Below are positions 59,654 through 64,000 of a stretch of DNA of 64,000 nucleotides, piece after piece. The position numbers were made by a program, and so were the translations under genes. The stretch lies in NCBI RefSeq assembly GCF_016921195.1, contig NZ_JAFGYF010000001.1, forward strand, positions 930,001-994,000, read 5' to 3'. The stretch comes from Cellulosimicrobium cellulans (lineage in GTDB: Bacteria; Actinomycetota; Actinomycetes; Actinomycetales; Cellulomonadaceae). Under the pieces are notes generated by a model, which was given only the letters and a program-made list of their open reading frames with translations, searched no databases and was not told the origin of the DNA. Each line of letters opens with the position of its first letter. Position 1 is the first letter of the stretch.

Positions 59654-59891
59654 GAGGTAGAGCCGTGGTGGCGCGAGGTAGAGCCGTGGTTCTTGTTCTC
59701 GACGGCGTGTGGTCGCCCTGGGTGGTCGGGGGTGGTGGTGCCGCGTCTACCATCCCCGCTCGTTCCTCGCGGCTCCCGCCAGGCCCGCCACGACGCGGCA
59801 CCACCACCCACCCCGCCCGGCGTCGTCCCACCCTGGTCCCTGCCCACCCGGGCGACCGCGGCCCTCCCTCGCATGACCAGGGCTCTACCTC
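59654..59891. repeat. Nested repeats in a long intergenic region
   Basis: GAGGTAGAGCCGTGGT occurs at 59654-59669 and 59675-59690, with an inverted GGCTCTACCTC at 59881-59891. Between them an 18-bp inverted pair, GACGCGGCACCACCACCC (59792-59809) and its complement at 59730-59747, flanks a 45-bp spacer. The 786-bp gap (59648-60433) otherwise shows no gene. A non-coding mobile or regulatory element is possible. Confidence 0.6.
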
Positions 59892-60433
59892 GGTAGACCA
59901 CGGGTCTGCTCCGCGCGACCGGGGCCTCCCTCGGCGGGGCCGGTGCGGAGGATGCGGGGAGACCGGGGCGTGCGCACGCCGGGTGGCGGGGTTCTCGCGG
60001 AGCGCGAACACGGGGCCGGCGAGGTACCTCGAGGGCCGGTCGGCACGTACGATGGTTCACGACGCCGGGCCGCGGTAGCCCCGGGCTCCACACTCAGCCG
60101 CTACGAGCGGCCACGCGCCGAGAGGCGCTCCCGGTCCGGCGTCACTACTTCCCTCCTCGCGCGAGCGCGACGCCGCGCAGGAAGGTCGCCGCCCCGGCGA
60201 GGACGCCGGGTGCCGGCTGTGGGCGTCCTGAGGATCCGGGACCTTCGCCTTGAGGATTCCAGCATCGCTCCGCGCGTCGGCTACATTTGACGAGAGTTCG
60301 ACGTGCGTTCATCCAGAGATCATCCGACCCGAGATCGTGACCACCCCGGCCGACCGGCCCGTCCGGCGGCCGAGCGGCCATCGTGGCCGACGCCAGCTCA
60401 GACCCCTACCCCGCGTCCCTTCCGGAGCCCCCC

Positions 60434-61054
60434 GTGCGCCTGCGCCTGACACCGCGCGACACCTCGTTCTTCGACCTCCTCGCCGCCTCGGCGCAGCACC
60501 TGGTCACCGGATCAACGCTCCTCGCGGAGCTGCTGGGCGCGGACCGCCCGACGCGCAAGCAGCTCGCGAAGCAGCTCAGCGAGACCGAGCACCTCGCCGA
60601 CGACGCGACGCACTCGATCATGCGGCGCCTCAACCAGACGTTCGTCACGCCGTTCGACCGGGACGACATCTACGCCCTCGCGTCGGCGCTCGACGACTGC
60701 ATGGACTTCATGGAGGAGGCGGCCGACCTCATCGTCCTCTACAAGGTGGACGAGCTCCCGGCCCGCGTGTCCGAGCAGGTCCAGGTGCTCCAGCGCGCGT
60801 CGGAGCTCACGGCGGAGGCGATGCCGCGCCTGCGCTCCATGGACGACCTCCCCGAGTACTGGGTCGAGGTCAACCGCCTGGAGAACCAGGCGGACAAGGT
60901 CCACCGCAAGCTGCTCGCCGAGCTCTTCGACGACGTGTCCGACCCGGTCCTGCTCATGAAGCTCAAGGAGATCGTCGAGGTCCTCGAGCAGGCGGCCGAC
61001 GCGTTCGAGAAGGTCGCGAACACGGTCGAGACCATCGCGCTCAAGGAGTCCTGA
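60434..61054 (+). CDS. DUF47 Pit accessory protein
   Basis: 206 aa from GTG 60434; an upstream GTG at 60383 adds 17 residues. The N-terminus RLRLTPRDTSFFDLLAASAQ, and the PhoU-like helices with LNQTFVTPFDRDDIYALASA, are the DUF47 pattern. This partner occurs with Pit transporters and is thought to regulate them. It ends 5 bases before the Pit gene. Confidence 0.88.
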   Translation: MRLRLTPRDTSFFDLLAASAQHLVTGSTLLAELLGADRPTRKQLAKQLSETEHLADDATHSIMRRLNQTFVTPFDRDDIYALASALDDCMDFMEEAADLIVLYKVDELPARVSEQVQVLQRASELTAEAMPRLRSMDDLPEYWVEVNRLENQADKVHRKLLAELFDDVSDPVLLMKLKEIVEVLEQAADAFEKVANTVETIALKES

Positions 61055-61059
61055 GCCCC

Positions 61060-62061
61060 GTGGAGGTAGTGCTCGTCGTCGTCGTCGTGGCGTTCGCCCT
61101 GGCGTTCGACTACACCAACGGGTTCCACGACGCCGCGAACGCCATCGCGACCTCGGTCTCGACCCGGGCCCTCACGCCCCGTGCGGCGCTCCTCATGGCC
61201 GCGGTGTTCAACCTCATCGGCGCGCTGCTCGGCACCGCGGTCGCGCAGACGATCGCCGAGGACATCGTCGCGGTCAACGACGTGCCACCGCATCAGGGCC
61301 TCGTGATCGTCCTGTGCGGTCTCGTCGGCGCGATCACGTGGAACCTCATCACGTGGTGGCTGGGGCTGCCGTCGTCGTCGACGCACGCCATCATCGGCGG
61401 CCTCGCGGGCGTCGGCATCGCGTCCGGGATCACGGTCCACTGGGACGCGATCCTCGACAAGGTCGTGCTGCCCATGATCTTCTCGCCGCTCATCGGCTTC
61501 GGCCTCGCGTTCGCGCTCATGGTGCTCGTGCTGTGGGTCTTCCGGAACGCGGCCCCGGCGCGGGCGTTCCGCCGGTTCCGCATCGCGCAGACCGCCTCGG
61601 CGGCGGCGATGGCCCTGGGCCACGGCCTCCAGGACGCGCAGAAGACCATGGGGGTCATCGTGCTCGCCCTCGTCGCGGGCGGGTTCCAGGACGACAACAC
61701 CATCCCGCTGTGGGTCAAGCTCTCCGCGGCGACCGCGATCTCGCTCGGCACCTACGCCGGCGGCTGGCGCATCATGCGCACGCTCGGGCGCAAGATCATC
61801 GAGCTGGACCCGGCGCGCGGCTTCGTCGCCGAGTCGGTCTCGGCGGTCGTGCTCTACGCCAACGCGTTCATCTTCCACGCGCCGGTCTCCACGACCCACA
61901 CGATCACGTCGGCGATCATGGGCGTCGGCGCGACGAAGCGGCTGTCCGCCGTGCGCTGGGGCGTCGCCAAGAACATCGGCGCCGCGTGGGTGCTGACCAT
62001 CCCCGCCGCCGCGCTCGTGGCGGCGGTCGTCTACTGGATCCTCAGCCCGATCCTGCTCTGA
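61060..62061 (+). CDS. pit: Low-affinity inorganic phosphate transporter (Pit)
   Basis: 333 aa from GTG 61060. The PiT motifs are present: DYTNGFHDAANAIATSVSTR near the N-terminus and the C-terminal repeat with FIFHAPVSTTHTITSAIMGV. About 8-10 TM helices. It moves phosphate (usually as metal phosphate) with protons. Operon with the DUF47 partner. Confidence 0.93.
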   Translation: MEVVLVVVVVAFALAFDYTNGFHDAANAIATSVSTRALTPRAALLMAAVFNLIGALLGTAVAQTIAEDIVAVNDVPPHQGLVIVLCGLVGAITWNLITWWLGLPSSSTHAIIGGLAGVGIASGITVHWDAILDKVVLPMIFSPLIGFGLAFALMVLVLWVFRNAAPARAFRRFRIAQTASAAAMALGHGLQDAQKTMGVIVLALVAGGFQDDNTIPLWVKLSAATAISLGTYAGGWRIMRTLGRKIIELDPARGFVAESVSAVVLYANAFIFHAPVSTTHTITSAIMGVGATKRLSAVRWGVAKNIGAAWVLTIPAAALVAAVVYWILSPILL

Positions 62062-62070
62062 CCGTCGGCG

Positions 62071-63108
62071 TCAGTGCAGCGGCGGGGCGACCTTCTCCGC
62101 CGCGACGACGCGCGGGCCCTTGGGCGTGCGGGCCACGTGGGCGACGATCATCTCGCCCGGCTCGAGGAACGGGTCGTGCGTCGGCAGGGCGTTCGCGACG
62201 GGTCGCCGCGAGTGCTGGCCGAGCACGTCGAGGACGGTGGGCAGCACGGGCCGGTGCGTGCACAGCACCGTGGACCGCTCGGCCTCGAGGAGCTCGCGGA
62301 CCGTCCGGGCGACCCGGGACGGCGAGCGCTCGTGCTGCGCCTCGGTGAGGTGGTCGATGCTCACGGTCTCCAGTCCCGACGCGGTCGCGTACGGCGCGAT
62401 CGTCTGGGCGCAGCGGTCCCACCGGCTCGTGACGATCGTCTCGACGCCGTAAGCCGCGAGCACCGGCACGAGCGCGACCCCCTGGGCGTGGCCGGCGGGC
62501 GTGAGCGGACGGTCCTGCTCGTCGCCGTGCCACGCCGACCGGGCGACGGCCTTGCCGTGCCGCGCGATGACGACGACGTGCGTCGCGAGCCGCCCCTCCT
62601 CGCGCTCGCGCACGAGCGCGTCGAGCGGCGCCCGGTCGGCCTGGCGCGTGAGCCGGCGTGCGGCGTCGTCGGCCGACAGCCAGGCGGCGCGGTCGATCTC
62701 CTGCGGTGACACCGGGGGGACGGGCGCGCGCGCGGCGAGCGCGCCGGCGTCGGACCGGCGCGACGCCTTGCGCGCGGCCCAGTAGTGCACGCGCTTCACG
62801 CGGCCCTCGGGCGTGAGGTACTGCAGGCCGGGCAGCGGGACGCCCAGCACGACCGGCTTGCCCGTCTCCTCGGCGACCTCGCGCGCCGCGGCGGCCTGGA
62901 ACGTCTCCCCGGGGTCGAGCTTGCCCTTGGGCCACGACCAGTCGTCGTAGCGCGGACGGTGCACGAGGCGGACCTGCAGGTCGCCGTCGCGCACCCGCCA
63001 CACGAGGGCACCCGCCGACTCGATGACCGGGGCGTGCGAGACGTGCGTCGGGCCGAGGGCGTCCACGAGGGGAAGCCCGCTGCGCAGGGCGGGGGAGGGC
63101 ACGCCCAT
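62071..63108 (-). CDS. Nudix plus histidine-phosphatase protein (MutT1-like)
   Basis: 345 aa. The N-terminal Nudix domain (about 25-165) has the box GKLDPGETFQAAAAREVAEE followed by TG. The C-terminal histidine phosphatase domain (about 175-335) has the catalytic RHG in VVVIARHGKAV. This two-domain layout is that of mycobacterial MutT1, which acts on 8-oxo-GTP/dGTP and related compounds. It is convergent with pit and downstream of ppk. Confidence 0.85.
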   Translation of the reverse strand: MGVPSPALRSGLPLVDALGPTHVSHAPVIESAGALVWRVRDGDLQVRLVHRPRYDDWSWPKGKLDPGETFQAAAAREVAEETGKPVVLGVPLPGLQYLTPEGRVKRVHYWAARKASRRSDAGALAARAPVPPVSPQEIDRAAWLSADDAARRLTRQADRAPLDALVREREEGRLATHVVVIARHGKAVARSAWHGDEQDRPLTPAGHAQGVALVPVLAAYGVETIVTSRWDRCAQTIAPYATASGLETVSIDHLTEAQHERSPSRVARTVRELLEAERSTVLCTHRPVLPTVLDVLGQHSRRPVANALPTHDPFLEPGEMIVAHVARTPKGPRVVAAEKVAPPLH

Positions 63109-63111
63109 CCG

Positions 63112-64000
63112 CTACCGCCTCCCGACGAGCCGGCGCCGCTGGCGCTGCACGAGGCTCGCCTGGAGGTCGACGAGGGGCGCGCCGTCGGGCCCGGACTCGG
63201 GCCGGTGCCACGTGCCGTCGGCGTCGAGGTGCCACGACGCGGTGCGCTCGGACATCGACGCGTCGAGCAGGTCGAGCAGCTCGATGACCTGGTCGGGGTC
63301 GGTGATGCGCACGAGAGCCTCGACGCGGCGGTCGAGGTTGCGGTGCATGAGGTCGGCCGACCCGATGAACACCTCCGGGCCGCTCTCCGGCCCCTCGCCG
63401 ATCGCGGGACCCGCGGAGTTGGCGAACGCGTAGATGCGCGAGTGCTCGAGGAAGCGTCCGAGGATCGAGCGCACGCGGATGTTCTCGCTGAGCCCGGGCA
63501 CCCCCGGGCGGACGGCGCAGATGCCGCGCACGACGAGGTCGACCTTCACCCCGGCCTGCGACGCGCGGTACAGCGCGTCGAGCGTGGTCTCGTCGACGAC
63601 GGAGTTGACCTTGATCTTCACCCACGCCTCGTGGCCCTCGCGCGCGGCGGTCGCCTCGCGGTCGATGCGCTCGACGAGCCCCGAGCGGACCGTGCGCGGC
63701 GCGACGAGCAGACGGTGGAAGCGCGACTGGGGCGCGTACCCGGAGAGCTGGTTGAAGAGGCGGGTGAGGTCCTGCCCGACGTCCGGGTCGCACGTCAGCA
63801 GCCCGTGGTCGGTGTACAGGCGGGCCGTCTTCGGGTGGTAGTTCCCCGTGCCGACGTGGCAGTAGCGGCGCAGGCCGTCCGACTCCTGGCGCACCACGAG
63901 CGAGAGCTTGCAGTGCGTCTTGAGCCCGACGATCCCGTACACGACGTGCACGCCCGCCTGCTCGAGCTTGCGCGCCCACGAGATGTTGGCCTGCTCGTCG
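63112..64000 (-). CDS. ppk: Polyphosphate kinase 1, N-terminus beyond window
   Basis: C-terminal ~296 aa of a minus-strand gene cut by the right edge. It has [15 protein letters not shown] (with the conserved His region), [20 protein letters not shown], and [17 protein letters not shown], all PPK1 signatures. It makes polyphosphate from ATP reversibly. Three bases separate it from the Nudix gene, so they are co-transcribed. Confidence 0.93.
   Translation of the reverse strand, partial: DEQANISWARKLEQAGVHVVYGIVGLKTHCKLSLVVRQESDGLRRYCHVGTGNYHPKTARLYTDHGLLTCDPDVGQDLTRLFNQLSGYAPQSRFHRLLVAPRTVRSGLVERIDREATAAREGHEAWVKIKVNSVVDETTLDALYRASQAGVKVDLVVRGICAVRPGVPGLSENIRVRSILGRFLEHSRIYAFANSAGPAIGEGPESGPEVFIGSADLMHRNLDRRVEALVRITDPDQVIELLDLLDASMSERTASWHLDADGTWHRPESGPDGAPLVDLQASLVQRQRRRLVGRR

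Noticed and set aside
59654-59891. Complete insertion sequence
   Set aside because: No transposase gene is present; only non-coding repeats are seen.

Overview
The window is about 64 kb of high-GC DNA with strong third-position G/C bias, frequent GTG starts, a WhiB protein and LexA boxes of the actinobacterial type (TCGAAC-N4-GTTCGA). The host is an actinomycete. Gene content suggests a Micrococcales relative such as the Cellulomonas/Cellulosimicrobium group, but that placement is inference. Two mobile elements lie side by side (1 to about 7.8 kb and 7.8 to 49.8 kb), followed by ordinary chromosome (49.8 to 64 kb).

Element 1 (1-7792) is cut by the left edge. It holds a long leftward phage-type virion protein preceded by a small HTH gene and a small zinc-binding gene; a rightward set led by a DUF6221 protein with a perfect LexA box 8 bp before its start; a two-TM protein; an HTH-HNH-like protein; a two-gene unit of unknown function (303-aa soluble protein plus membrane protein) that looks like prophage cargo; a tyrosine integrase; and an HNH nuclease.

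Element 2 (7793-49795, about 42 kb) is a siphovirus-type prophage bounded by a 44-bp perfect direct repeat that is the 3' part of a tRNA-Lys(TTT) gene. The intact tRNA is at the right end. Its left arm reads leftward: XRE repressor, ImmA-type protease, a 207-aa unknown and the integrase. A divergent cro-like gene starts a tightly overlapping early operon (10.7-22.4 kb) with a WhiB-HTH fusion, orphan DNA methyltransferase, RusA-like resolvase, DnaN-like clamp and many small zinc-binding proteins. A promoter/terminator region is followed by packaging (HNH, TerS, TerL), head, connector, tail with a -1 frameshift tail chaperone, tape measure, baseplate, amidase endolysin and holin (22.8-41.8 kb). 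A secreted Excalibur-domain protein and two further late genes, one with a frameshift in a C7 run, close the late region.

The right arm of element 2 (43.7-49.5 kb) reads leftward and is accessory: a replication-initiator-like HTH protein, a DUF2637 membrane protein, an HNH protein, an HTH-HNH-like protein related to one in element 1, then a 2TM-GAF protein, a small basic protein, an SDH/ClpP-fold serine protease and another small basic protein. The last four are the best candidate for an undescribed cargo or defence system. A second perfect LexA box and a copy of the probable integrase arm site lie at the right end.

The chromosome to the right carries a HesB-like protein without cysteines, an M50-type membrane peptidase, a DEAD-box helicase, MsrB, a DUF2809 protein, two MarR regulators, a DHA2 drug exporter, a sugar porter, an unknown protein, a repeat-rich intergenic region, and a phosphate cluster: Pit transporter with its DUF47 partner, facing a Nudix/histidine-phosphatase protein and polyphosphate kinase (cut by the right edge). 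No CRISPR array and no rRNA were seen.
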